This document shows positions 7,247 to 15,455 of a stretch of DNA of 28,448 nt, in pieces. The stretch spans positions 9,132 to 37,579 of the IMG/VR virus record IMGVR_UViG_3300030103_004582. One strand, written 5' to 3'. Position 1 is the first letter of the stretch. Every line of letters starts with the position of its first letter. The stretch is from a virus. The notes beneath the pieces were generated by a model. It did not search any database and was not told the origin of the DNA. It was given only the letters and a program-made list of their open reading frames with translations. A program made the position numbers and the translations under genes.

Positions 7247-9850
7247 TTACTCTACGTAGCAAGGTAAAGTTTTGGCGAATTCTATTAATTCGGAAGTACA
7301 GTCACTTTTTGTCTTACCTTTTCTTTCACCATTAGCAGTAACTTTATCACACCAACCTTTAACAGGTAATTTAGCTAATTCAGTAAGTGTTTCATCGGTT
7401 ATAATAAATTGAAATGAAGGATTACCATTTACATCTTCATGTTTTGTATACAATTCACCTTCATTATCGGGACTTAACATACTAATAAAGGGTTTAAATT
7501 TACTTTTTGCAGCAAAATTATACATAGTTGCTTTCATAATATTACAACCCTCCTCTACACTTTTATTGTTTAAGATACTTTGCCATTTATAATCAGGTAA
7601 AGTTAAATCAAAATTTATTACAACTCCTAAATCTAAATTTCGAGTAGTTGTAGAATCTACATTGTCATCTGACACATCATTTTTCATATAATCTACTAAC
7701 GCATTAAATTGTTTATCTATAAATTCATCACTAGCCAACTTATTTACGTCTTGAAAATATTTTCTTGCTACAGTAGGTCCTTCAATATCTGTTTTTCTCT
7801 GTGTACCGTAATTCATTGCAAAACCCATTAAATTAATACCTTCTTCTGTGTTTTTCTTACCATTTGAAACTGTAAATTTACTTCCCAAATCGATTTGTTT
7901 ACCCTTACCTATATCTTTAGCCATAGTTTTTATTTCATCTTTAGATACAGAACCATCAGTAAATAATATTAAATCATTTAATTTTCTCTCAACTTCATTT
8001 TCTCCTGCCGCGTTCAATAATGTAATAATTAATTCTGCCTTTGTGGCTTGACATTTTCTTATTAATTTAGAAGCTAAATCAATACCCTTTCCATTTTTTA
8101 TTCCATCCCATCCTGAAACATCTACGTTAACATTAATATCCTTAGTTGCACCATCTTTCATATCATCAACTTCCTTTTTTGTTAATGCTAACGCTTCATT
8201 TCCACTAAGTATATTTTGTACTAAATTATTTTTAAACTCACCATCTACACCTATAACATTTAAAATTTTTGATAAATCCTTAACTGATTCATTATTATCC
8301 CCACCCTCATTTTTAATCAGATTAAAAGCTTCTTCTTTAGTATATTCGCACTTGTGATTTAATATCTCAACCAAATTTTTATTTTTTAGTAGTTTATTTA
8401 CTTGTTGTTTAATAGTAGATTTCAGTTTAGCATCAATCACACCTAGTAACCTCTGTAAATCAACACTAAATGTAAATAAATAATCTATAATTGAAGATCC
8501 TACACCCCATAAAGGTAAGGGGAAATAATGTTCAAAATAACCTTTAGGATCATATCTGTCAGTTACATCAACTAAATCTGTATTCATAAAAGTCCTAAAA
8601 CAATCCAAAAAATCCACCGGTTCAGTAAACTGAAGTAAATCTTTTTCAGTATATTTTGTATTAGGATTTGTTTCCATGTCATACTCCATATCTAAAAATT
8701 GTTCCATTTTATCTTTCCTTACACGTCTTAATTCACCATCTTCCTTAGTTATACAAGAAATAGTTTGTATCAATGCTTCTAAAGCCCATTCTATACCTAC
8801 TATTGAATAAACCCAATATTTATTTCTTTTAACTTTTGCAATTGCTCTTTCATTTAATCTTTGATTCTTTATTATTTCTGCAAGTAATTCTTCCGTTTTC
8901 TCCATAGAATTAGCACCTTTTAACTCATTTTTTAATATGGCTAACTCTTCCTCACTTAAACCTGATTTAAAGTTAAGATCATCCATTACTACTATAGTAT
9001 CACCATCTTTACCTCTAAAACTTACACCATCACTTATCTCAAACTTATTACTTCCGACAATTTCAAACTTATTCACAAAACCACCAACATTATTTTTATG
9101 TACTATTATATGATTACCACTAGTTTTATTAGTTAATACCACATACTCACTAATTGGGCTTTTAAGTTCAACACCTTTTAGCATCTCATCTAATTGAAGT
9201 TTTTTCAAACCTTTTGTTGCTTGTTTAGCAATATCATCACCAATCTTAATTCTAATATTCATTGGTAATTTAGGACTCATACCAACCCTATTTTTTATTA
9301 TATTTATTCTTATATCATCGGTTGCTTGTAATGGGAAATCAATATCATTTGTTTTTCTTTTCAAAACTTCTGGCATATCATCCCATAACTTATCAATTTC
9401 TTTAACTGCTTCATCTACAGTTTTACCATCTTTAGATAAATTATAAAATAAATTTGTATAAACATCTTCAGGTTTTGATTTCTCAACTATACGTACATTA
9501 TCTATAAAATTCTCTAATCCTTTTAATGCACTTGCACTAACACCTAAATCTACTAATGAGTTATTTAAACTAACCTTAAAACCCTGTGGGTCATCATCTA
9601 ATCTTCTTAATAATTTTTTTAATTCGTCAACATCTCCACTTAGTGCTCTTGCAACAACCGCTACTTCATCTGCAACAAATTTACCACTATTAAGGAAACC
9701 TCTAATTATTTTTCCAATACCACCTTCACCTTCAGTAATTAAAATTTTTTTCTTCAAATTTATGGATTCGTCATAATTAACTCTATTATCCATCCTTTCT
9801 AACATAAGGTTAAACTTTTTCTTATCTAAATAAATTAATTTTTTTTTCAT
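7247..9850 (-). CDS. Large putative head-packaged cargo protein, unknown function
   Basis: This 867-residue protein has no family I can name. The first 37 residues are very basic (MKKKLIYLDKKKFNLMLERM, then more Lys) and lead to ILITE/GEGG, a good match to the [I/L]-x-E site cut by T4-type prohead protease at Glu40. Residues 41-340 are mixed alpha/beta. Residues 346-366 are hydrophobic (WVYSIVGIEWALEALIQTIS) and could lie in or on a membrane. A second apolar patch, FPLPLWGVGSSIIDYLFTFS, lies near 443-462. The C-terminal half is charged and helical, ending in TLPCYVE. It starts nine bases after the 293-aa gene with no promoter element between, so the two are cotranscribed. Delivery into the host is suggested by the leader and by its position as an insertion in the tail operon; a structural role cannot be excluded. 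Confidence 0.6.
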   Translation of the reverse strand: MKKKLIYLDKKKFNLMLERMDNRVNYDESINLKKKILITEGEGGIGKIIRGFLNSGKFVADEVAVVARALSGDVDELKKLLRRLDDDPQGFKVSLNNSLVDLGVSASALKGLENFIDNVRIVEKSKPEDVYTNLFYNLSKDGKTVDEAVKEIDKLWDDMPEVLKRKTNDIDFPLQATDDIRINIIKNRVGMSPKLPMNIRIKIGDDIAKQATKGLKKLQLDEMLKGVELKSPISEYVVLTNKTSGNHIIVHKNNVGGFVNKFEIVGSNKFEISDGVSFRGKDGDTIVVMDDLNFKSGLSEEELAILKNELKGANSMEKTEELLAEIIKNQRLNERAIAKVKRNKYWVYSIVGIEWALEALIQTISCITKEDGELRRVRKDKMEQFLDMEYDMETNPNTKYTEKDLLQFTEPVDFLDCFRTFMNTDLVDVTDRYDPKGYFEHYFPLPLWGVGSSIIDYLFTFSVDLQRLLGVIDAKLKSTIKQQVNKLLKNKNLVEILNHKCEYTKEEAFNLIKNEGGDNNESVKDLSKILNVIGVDGEFKNNLVQNILSGNEALALTKKEVDDMKDGATKDINVNVDVSGWDGIKNGKGIDLASKLIRKCQATKAELIITLLNAAGENEVERKLNDLILFTDGSVSKDEIKTMAKDIGKGKQIDLGSKFTVSNGKKNTEEGINLMGFAMNYGTQRKTDIEGPTVARKYFQDVNKLASDEFIDKQFNALVDYMKNDVSDDNVDSTTTRNLDLGVVINFDLTLPDYKWQSILNNKSVEEGCNIMKATMYNFAAKSKFKPFISMLSPDNEGELYTKHEDVNGNPSFQFIITDETLTELAKLPVKGWCDKVTANGERKGKTKSDCTSELIEFAKTLPCYVE

Positions 9851-9859
9851 CTTTTTCTA

Positions 9860-10741
9860 TTATCTAATTAAGTTAACTACCATTTCTTTAATATCTCCTC
9901 CACTAACAGTTAAATTTGTAGTATTTGTATCTTGTAATAAACCATCCATATCTACACCATCAGGATCATATTGATATGTACTACCTGTACCATCACCGGC
10001 CATCCATCCACCGTATACACTTGATTCATCAATTTTATCAATTAATGACTGAATAGTTTTTTTGTTACCACTTTCATCATAAAAATTCATAAAAGTTATT
10101 TGACCGTATGTTGATGTAGTAGCAGTAGTACCTAAGTTAGTTATAGGTGCTTTATATTGTAAATATTTTATCTTTTCTGTTCGGTTAGCAGTCTCATTGA
10201 GTTTTACCCTCATTTCTATTGTGCCGGGAGTTACCGCTTTAGTATTACTCCAATTTTTATTGAATGTTTTTTTATAACTATCTTCAGTTGATAAATCAAT
10301 AGGTGTCTTAAGAGTTACATAAAAAGTAATCCAATCATTTTGCCAAAATTCTAATTTAGTTATTTGTGCTGGATAACTAATTGTACCTCTATTGTTGGAG
10401 TATAGGTAACATTTACCCCCTAAACTTGTTACTCCATAATTCATAGGACTTTCCACCAATCTAGGAAATTTTTTAATCATCATTTGAATTACTGATTGAT
10501 TAATACAATGTCCTACTTCAGTGTTTCTAGTTGGGTTTGCGGTATGATAGGCATTAACGAATAATTTAGCCTCATCTGCAGTTATGTCATTACCAGATGC
10601 AGTAAATTCTGTGGTATCTATTACAAAATCACCATTAGAATCGGGATTGGTAACTTGTTCCTTAACTAAATTACCATAAAGTCTCTCTTCAGTAAAAAGA
10701 CTTTTAATTCGTTCAATTTCCTCATTAATTTTTTTCTCCAT
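9860..10741 (-). CDS. Putative head-packaged cargo protein sharing a leader with the 147-aa protein
   Basis: The protein has 293 residues and no recognised fold. Its first 24 residues (MEKKINEEIERIKSLFTEER then LYGN) match those of the product encoded at 14522-14965 at 20 positions, although the remainder is unrelated. Possible protease sites are F-T-E/E at 18 and V-K-E/Q at 28. The body has a Cys pair (near 78 and 110, in GHCIN and GGKCYLYS) and then mostly beta-type sequence rich in Thr, Asn and Tyr. The last 50 residues are Gly/Asp-rich (GGWMAGDGTGSTYQYDPDG). An ATATTTAT element lies four bases before the ATG. It is followed closely by the 867-aa gene. The shared leader suggests a common destination, probably the capsid interior. 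Confidence 0.6.
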   Translation of the reverse strand: MEKKINEEIERIKSLFTEERLYGNLVKEQVTNPDSNGDFVIDTTEFTASGNDITADEAKLFVNAYHTANPTRNTEVGHCINQSVIQMMIKKFPRLVESPMNYGVTSLGGKCYLYSNNRGTISYPAQITKLEFWQNDWITFYVTLKTPIDLSTEDSYKKTFNKNWSNTKAVTPGTIEMRVKLNETANRTEKIKYLQYKAPITNLGTTATTSTYGQITFMNFYDESGNKKTIQSLIDKIDESSVYGGWMAGDGTGSTYQYDPDGVDMDGLLQDTNTTNLTVSGGDIKEMVVNLIR

Positions 10742-10745
10742 ATTA

Positions 10746-10753
10746 ATAAATAT
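10746..10753 (-). promoter_or_regulatory. ATATTTAT element immediately upstream of the 293-aa gene
   Basis: The coding strand reads GTTATATTTATTAATATG, with the core ending four bases before the start codon. If it acts as a promoter element, the transcript would be leaderless or start further downstream, so its role here is less sure than at the other sites. Confidence 0.25.
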
Positions 10754-10771
10754 AACTATATTATATAATGT

Positions 10772-13700
10772 TTACAATTCAATACCCCAATGTTTGGCAT
10801 TTTCTTTATCTGCCTCACTAAATTCTTCGTTTTTATTATTTTCTATTTCTAAGTTTTTTTCTAACTCTTTTAATTTATCTTGTTCGGGGGCATTTTCTAA
10901 TAATTCTAATATTTCATCATATTTTGTTATAATAAAAGTTTTAATTTCTTCTGTAGGTTTACCTTCCTTTTCCATTTGAGTGGCAGTATCTGTTATTTCT
11001 CTCAACCATTTACCTGTTTTTTCTAAAATAACTTTACCTATTATACTTTCCATCCCATTAAATACTATATCTCTTACATTTTTTTCTACTTTAATATCAT
11101 ATTTACTTAGTAAATTACCTACACCTATTCTAGTTTCAATATCTATCATATGTGCTAATAAATAATAACTAGCTAAATCTTCTATTTTTTGTTTTATCGC
11201 TAATGAAGAAGCGTCTTTTTTATTAATATCTTCTTTAGAAGTAAGTTTATTATCTATATCGTAACCTGTAAACTTTTTTAATGCGTCAAAACCTTTACTT
11301 AATGCCTTACCAATTTCTTCTCCATAACCTTGTACTAACCCAAATAAAGTTGCTTGTATTAAAGCTTCTTTATTACTAAACTTAGGTATATATTTTTTTA
11401 TAACTTTTTTAATGTCATAATCTACCTTTATTAAATCATCTAGAAATGGTTTAAGTTTATCTTTTTTAACTCCTTTTTTTGTTAACTGTTGTAAAATTTC
11501 TTTTTCTTTTGGAGTTAAGTTTTTCATACTTCTCATTATTTTTTCCAAACCGTCTACCGCTTTATTTGGCATTTTTTGAAAAGCGTCTATCACATCAGAT
11601 AATTGTTTTATTTCCTTAGATGAATATTCTGAAACTAAATCTCTTAATTTTTTACTCCATACATCCGCCGCTTCTGATTTAGTCATACCCTCAAGTGTAT
11701 TCTTAAATGCTTTATCATTTAACTCCGTTGTTATTTCACCTAAAGCTTTAGTCCATTTTACATTCTTTAAACCACCTTTTAATGCTTTATTTGTAAATTT
11801 CATCGCTTCTGCTCCACTAAACAATGCACCTACTAAAGTTAATCCCGCATTTAATTCCCAACCCTCATCTTGTTCAATTACATACCCAGCAGCACTCACA
11901 CCATCAATCGCAGCAGATAATGCCACATTTAATCCTGGTACGGGTATAAATAATACTGCAATAGATGCTACATCTGCAATACAATGCCAATCACCTACAC
12001 ACTTACTAGCCCAATCAGAAGTTTTTTCCCATAAACTTCGTACATCATTCTCTACCGCACTATACTCAACAATTTTAGACATATTAATAGTTGATCCATT
12101 TAATTTAAATGAATTAGTTGGGTTATTAACACAACCACAAGTTCCTAAATTTTTACCTCCACTGTACCACCATACACCACCTAGATTCTTTTGACTACAC
12201 ACAAGATTAAAAGTATTTTTATCATTATCTTTATAATCGAATGATTTTTCAACATCATAATAAGGTACAGGTGGGACTACTATTATTTGTTCATCTATTT
12301 TATGTTTTTTTGATTCGGCAACCACTTGTTTTGGGCGTCCATATTCATCAAACCAGTCCGTTTTCCAGGTGTTCCTACTATTTGGATTCCATCTTACTTT
12401 ACCATCTGATGGGTTTCTAAAATCTCCTACGGGTTTACTACAATATTCTTTATATTTACTCGCACTTTGACTCTCAAACCTTTCATTATGACTTGCTGAG
12501 GCGTCTATAATATGTAAATAAGTTTCAATCATTTGTTCTAAATTACTTTTTTCACCCATATTTCTTTGTGCTAAATCTCTTATTTCTGGTTCTTTAGGTT
12601 TTACTGGTGGCGGTTTAATTTTACCATTTAATTGATAATAATAAACCGGTCCATATTTTTTCCACGCTTTAGTAGTTTGTGGCCCAAATGTTCCATAACC
12701 CGGTGTTTTTTTATTTAAAGGTTTACCTGTTGTAGTCCACTGAGTTGGGTAATTTTTGTCTAACCAATTTTGGAATTTCTGTATAGGTTCTTTTTTAGTT
12801 AACTTTCTAGGTAATTTAATTTCACCTATTTGTGATTCTAATTCTTTAAGTAATGCATACCAATCAACTGGTTTAGGATCATTTTCTAAATCACTTTGGT
12901 AAGTATTGTTAGTTAGTAAATTATTAACATAATTAGGTCTGTACTTAGATGGATCATTACTGTCTTGATCTCTCCATGAATTATTTCTATAATCTTCTAT
13001 TGCAAAAGCATTATTTTTACTATTTATGATATCATTAATGGAGTTTTGTATGGTATTATATTTCTCACCGAATTGTTGTTTCCATTTTTTATAATCTTCT
13101 TTCCACCTTTTTAGGGATAATTTATACCTTTCACCTAATTCTATTTGTTCCTTTTTAAATGCTTCTTGACCCCAAATACTCAAAATATCTTCTTCAACAA
13201 CTGTTTTTAATTTAAAATATTCTTTTATTAAGTCACCTGGCCACAATAAATTGGTATTACCAATACCTATTCCACTACTATAAGGATTATTAAATACTTC
13301 TTCTAATTTACTTTTAGAATTACTAAATGTGAGTAAATTACATGCTAAACCGTCCCAATTACCTAGTTTTCGTAACCTATTCCAACTACTATAAACACTA
13401 TTATATGTCCCAATAGCGTTGTTTATAATATTTTTTTCACTTTTAGGGTTTAATAGTACATCATATGTAGAAGAAAGAATATTTCCCCCAACATCATAAG
13501 AATATCTTCCATCATCTTCCGCTCTACTATTAAAATCTTTAATGGTTACCATTTTTCCGTTATATTCATAAGTTACTGCACCCATATGAGGATCACCATA
13601 TTGTCTAGCTTTACACCAGTCCCAATCTGGACCAGGTATTCCTGCAACTATATTCCCCTTTGGTCTACATGCGACATAGGTATTTAACTCGTTAATACCA

Positions 13701-13864
13701 TAATTAATTTTTCCTGGTGCAGTACTATTTTGAATCCATCCACTTCCCAACTTTGGAGTTGAGATAGCCGCACCAGATATTCCATCTACTTCTTGTTCAC
13801 TAATAATTAAAAAATCATTATCAAAAACTTTTTTATACTGTGTTTCGGAAATTATAATTTTCAT
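10772..13864 (-). CDS. Giant putative cargo/virion protein with peptidoglycan-binding-like repeat
   Basis: This 1030-residue protein starts MKIIISETQYKKVFDNDFLI and then ISE/QEVDG, a probable [I]-x-E processing site at Glu23. Residues 24-340 are unassigned and Trp/Tyr-rich. Residues about 360-405 (IQKFQNWLDKNYPTQW, then GYGTFGPQTTKAWKKYG) match the pattern of a PG_binding_1 repeat, with its 'G.FGP.T..A' signature. A Pro-rich linker follows (PPPVKPKEP). Cys residues at 556, 576 and 578 lie in a Gly-rich patch. Residues 627-690 are an unusual glycine/alanine-rich hydrophobic segment (DVASIAVLFIPVPGLNVALS onward) resembling the pre-toxin regions of polymorphic toxins. The last 340 residues are charged helices. 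The gene has its own ATATTTAT element 17 bases upstream and follows the terminator of the tail tube gene. The domain calls are visual; no catalytic site was found. Confidence 0.6.
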   Translation of the reverse strand: MKIIISETQYKKVFDNDFLIISEQEVDGISGAAISTPKLGSGWIQNSTAPGKINYGINELNTYVACRPKGNIVAGIPGPDWDWCKARQYGDPHMGAVTYEYNGKMVTIKDFNSRAEDDGRYSYDVGGNILSSTYDVLLNPKSEKNIINNAIGTYNSVYSSWNRLRKLGNWDGLACNLLTFSNSKSKLEEVFNNPYSSGIGIGNTNLLWPGDLIKEYFKLKTVVEEDILSIWGQEAFKKEQIELGERYKLSLKRWKEDYKKWKQQFGEKYNTIQNSINDIINSKNNAFAIEDYRNNSWRDQDSNDPSKYRPNYVNNLLTNNTYQSDLENDPKPVDWYALLKELESQIGEIKLPRKLTKKEPIQKFQNWLDKNYPTQWTTTGKPLNKKTPGYGTFGPQTTKAWKKYGPVYYYQLNGKIKPPPVKPKEPEIRDLAQRNMGEKSNLEQMIETYLHIIDASASHNERFESQSASKYKEYCSKPVGDFRNPSDGKVRWNPNSRNTWKTDWFDEYGRPKQVVAESKKHKIDEQIIVVPPVPYYDVEKSFDYKDNDKNTFNLVCSQKNLGGVWWYSGGKNLGTCGCVNNPTNSFKLNGSTINMSKIVEYSAVENDVRSLWEKTSDWASKCVGDWHCIADVASIAVLFIPVPGLNVALSAAIDGVSAAGYVIEQDEGWELNAGLTLVGALFSGAEAMKFTNKALKGGLKNVKWTKALGEITTELNDKAFKNTLEGMTKSEAADVWSKKLRDLVSEYSSKEIKQLSDVIDAFQKMPNKAVDGLEKIMRSMKNLTPKEKEILQQLTKKGVKKDKLKPFLDDLIKVDYDIKKVIKKYIPKFSNKEALIQATLFGLVQGYGEEIGKALSKGFDALKKFTGYDIDNKLTSKEDINKKDASSLAIKQKIEDLASYYLLAHMIDIETRIGVGNLLSKYDIKVEKNVRDIVFNGMESIIGKVILEKTGKWLREITDTATQMEKEGKPTEEIKTFIITKYDEILELLENAPEQDKLKELEKNLEIENNKNEEFSEADKENAKHWGIEL

Positions 13865-13881
13865 TCTAATAGAGTTTTTAT

Positions 13882-13889
13882 ATAAATAT
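13882..13889 (-). promoter_or_regulatory. ATATTTAT element upstream of the 1030-aa gene
   Basis: The coding strand reads TTAAATATTTATATAAAAAC, ending 17 bases before the ATG at 13864. It sits immediately downstream of an intrinsic terminator, so transcription of the 1030-aa gene most likely restarts here. This is the best local argument that the element is a promoter. Confidence 0.45.
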
Positions 13890-13901
13890 TTAAAAGCATA
13901 G

Positions 13902-13925
13902 AAAAAGTCGCTTTATGCGACTTTT
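13902..13925 (-). terminator. Intrinsic terminator after the tail tube gene
   Basis: On the minus strand a nine-base stem AAAAGTCGC / GCGACTTTT closes a five-base loop (13912-13916) and runs into five T residues (13906-13902). It begins 24 bases after the tail tube stop at 13949 and insulates this highly expressed gene from the 1030-aa gene. Confidence 0.85.
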
Positions 13926-13948
13926 AATATTATATATGTTAATTTGAT

Positions 13949-14437
13949 TTAGAATACGTTAATTGCTCTATCAAACCTTAATGTACATGTAATGTCTGCT
14001 AAGTCAGAAGAACTATAATCTAAACCACCAAAATCAGCGTCATTTAATTGAGTACCTTCTAAAATCCATTTTTGTACTACTACACCTGTTGGATCTAACA
14101 TTTCTAATTCTACATTCTTTTTGTATCCTGCTGCGTATCCTTGTCTACCAGTTACAGATTCAGAGTGTAATCTTACCCATTCCATTAATGCTTGTGTTGC
14201 AGAAGGACCAATTGGATCTCTAAATGTAACAGAGATTGTTTCCCATCTAAATCTACCGATAACATACGTCTCAGTATTTAAAAATGGTATTGATACTTCA
14301 TCACTAGTGTATTTAGGTCTACTTGCAGTAGAAATCCACCATTCTTGAATACCTAAATCATCAGGAAATCTAAGAATCCATCTATTCTTTCTTAATGGTT
14401 CATAAGGAACCGGCATTCTCATTAATAAATCTGCCAT
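13949..14437 (-). CDS. 19: Tail tube protein (T4 gp19 family)
   Basis: This 162-residue protein is the subunit of the inner tail tube through which DNA passes. It is the usual length of the T4 gp19 family (about 160 residues). Recognisable parts are the N-terminal PLRKNRWILRFPDDLGIQEW, the region YVIGRFRWETISVTFRDPIG near residues 57-76, QALMEWVRLHSESVTGRQGY near 82-101, then VELEMLDPTGVVVQKWILEG, and the C-terminal DLADITCTLRFDRAINVF. Its codon use is less extreme than that of its neighbours, as expected for an abundant protein. It is flanked by its own ATATTTAT element (38 bases upstream) and by a strong terminator, so it is probably a separate transcript. In T4 it directly follows the sheath gene; here three leader-tagged genes lie between them. 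Confidence 0.95.
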   Translation of the reverse strand: MADLLMRMPVPYEPLRKNRWILRFPDDLGIQEWWISTASRPKYTSDEVSIPFLNTETYVIGRFRWETISVTFRDPIGPSATQALMEWVRLHSESVTGRQGYAAGYKKNVELEMLDPTGVVVQKWILEGTQLNDADFGGLDYSSSDLADITCTLRFDRAINVF

Positions 14438-14475
14438 AATTTCTTTTTTTTATCGTTGTTTTTTATTCTTTATTA

Positions 14476-14483
14476 ATAAATAT
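14476..14483 (-). promoter_or_regulatory. ATATTTAT element upstream of the tail tube gene
   Basis: The coding strand reads TTTAGATATTTATTAATAAAG, ending 38 bases before the ATG at 14437. With the downstream terminator it defines a single-gene unit for the tail tube. Confidence 0.4.
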
Positions 14484-14521
14484 CTAAAATTTAAAAAAAA
14501 CTAAATCTTTAATGTTTTTTA

Positions 14522-14965
14522 TTATCTTTCTAATTGTGAAGTAGGGTTATCTTGTGCCCTTTCGTCTTCTCTATTAGAACTAACAGAAAAATCTAAATCT
14601 TCTATAATAATCTCATTAGTCTCAATAGCCATTTTATACGTATCTATCGCATCTCCCACATGAAGAGTTAATCTATCATATGCGTCATTACTCATTTTAG
14701 ATTCATTTGATTTATCTATTATTTTTTCAACCTCATTAATAGTTTCTTCTAATTCTTCATTAAGTTCTTTTAACGCACCAGATAATTCATAAGCATATTT
14801 AGTATAACTATATCCAGTACCTCTAAACATTCCACCAATACCTTTTAATGTAGACTTTAAACCTTCATTTAAATTTTCTTTACCATTTTCTATATTACCG
14901 TAAAGTCTTTCCTCATTAAATAATGATTTCATTCTTTCAATTTCGTTATTTATATTCTTTTCCAT
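14522..14965 (-). CDS. Small helical putative head-packaged protein
   Basis: The protein has 147 residues and no recognised family. Residues 1-24 (MEKNINNEIERMKSLFNEER then LYGN) are nearly the same as the start of the 293-aa protein encoded at 9860-10741. A probable prohead protease site is L-N-E/G at residue 34. The rest is almost all helical and acidic: a Gly-rich turn (KGIGGMFRGTGYSY), a likely coiled coil (ALKELNEELEETINEVEKII) and a second helical part, ending in a polar tail (DERAQDNPTSQLER). Small, acidic, helical, leader-tagged proteins are typical of T4 internal proteins, which is the basis for the role suggested. The ATG follows the previous stop by 11 bases without a promoter element, so it is cotranscribed with the 136-aa gene. 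Confidence 0.6.
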   Translation of the reverse strand: MEKNINNEIERMKSLFNEERLYGNIENGKENLNEGLKSTLKGIGGMFRGTGYSYTKYAYELSGALKELNEELEETINEVEKIIDKSNESKMSNDAYDRLTLHVGDAIDTYKMAIETNEIIIEDLDFSVSSNREDERAQDNPTSQLER

Positions 14966-14976
14966 TTTAGTCTTTT

Positions 14977-15387
14977 TTATTTAAAATTATTTTCATGAGC
15001 TATACGCGCAATAGATTTTTTATGATATATTTTATTTGTATCCATTTTTAATTTAACCATATGTAATAAACTGTCTGCTCCATCAAACATGACTGACCCT
15101 TTAAAACTATCTCCAGCAAGATAATCATTATCATTTTTAAAGATTTCATTCGCTTCATAATATAAATCGGGATTTTTATCGAATGCCATAAACGCAGCTT
15201 CAATAATCGCCTCATCATCCATAAACACTCCCATCGCATCTAGTATTAATTTATATAGTTTTTTTGCGTCATCTAGATTTTCTATATATTCATAATCATA
15301 ATTTTGTTCTGTTAATACTCTTTTTACAATTCTTTTTAAGTCATTTTCAGTTAACTTAATTACTTTATCGTTTTTTTTAATTCTCAT
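14977..15387 (-). CDS. Small putative head-packaged protein with strong CTS-like leader
   Basis: The protein has 136 residues. The leader MRIKKNDKVIKLTENDLKRI followed by VKRVLTE/QNYDYE is an amphipathic basic helix ending in L-T-E at residue 27, close to the L-x-E sites cut by T4 gp21. Leaders of the form 'KLTE.DL.RIVKRVL.E' are, from memory, common in uncultured marine phage proteins. The mature part would be about 109 residues, helical and acidic, with no recognised domain. It is the first gene of a two-gene unit with the 147-aa gene, placed between sheath and tube genes; an ATATTTAT element lies 41 bases upstream. The function of the mature part is unknown. Confidence 0.65.
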   Translation of the reverse strand: MRIKKNDKVIKLTENDLKRIVKRVLTEQNYDYEYIENLDDAKKLYKLILDAMGVFMDDEAIIEAAFMAFDKNPDLYYEANEIFKNDNDYLAGDSFKGSVMFDGADSLLHMVKLKMDTNKIYHKKSIARIAHENNFK

Positions 15388-15428
15388 TACTTTGTATTTT
15401 AAAATATGGTTTATTTCACCATTTATTA

Positions 15429-15436
15429 ATAAATAT
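15429..15436 (-). promoter_or_regulatory. ATATTTAT element upstream of the 136-aa gene
   Basis: The coding strand reads CTAAATATTTATTAATAAATG, ending 41 bases before the ATG at 15387. It lies in the 68-base gap after the HAD gene. Confidence 0.35.
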
Positions 15437-15455
15437 TTAGTAATTAAATAAAATT

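Noticed and set aside
15048-15239. Minus-strand 63-codon frame overlapping the 136-aa gene
   Set aside because: It is out of frame inside a tagged gene with a recognisable leader, and is Met/Ile/Leu-rich without pattern.
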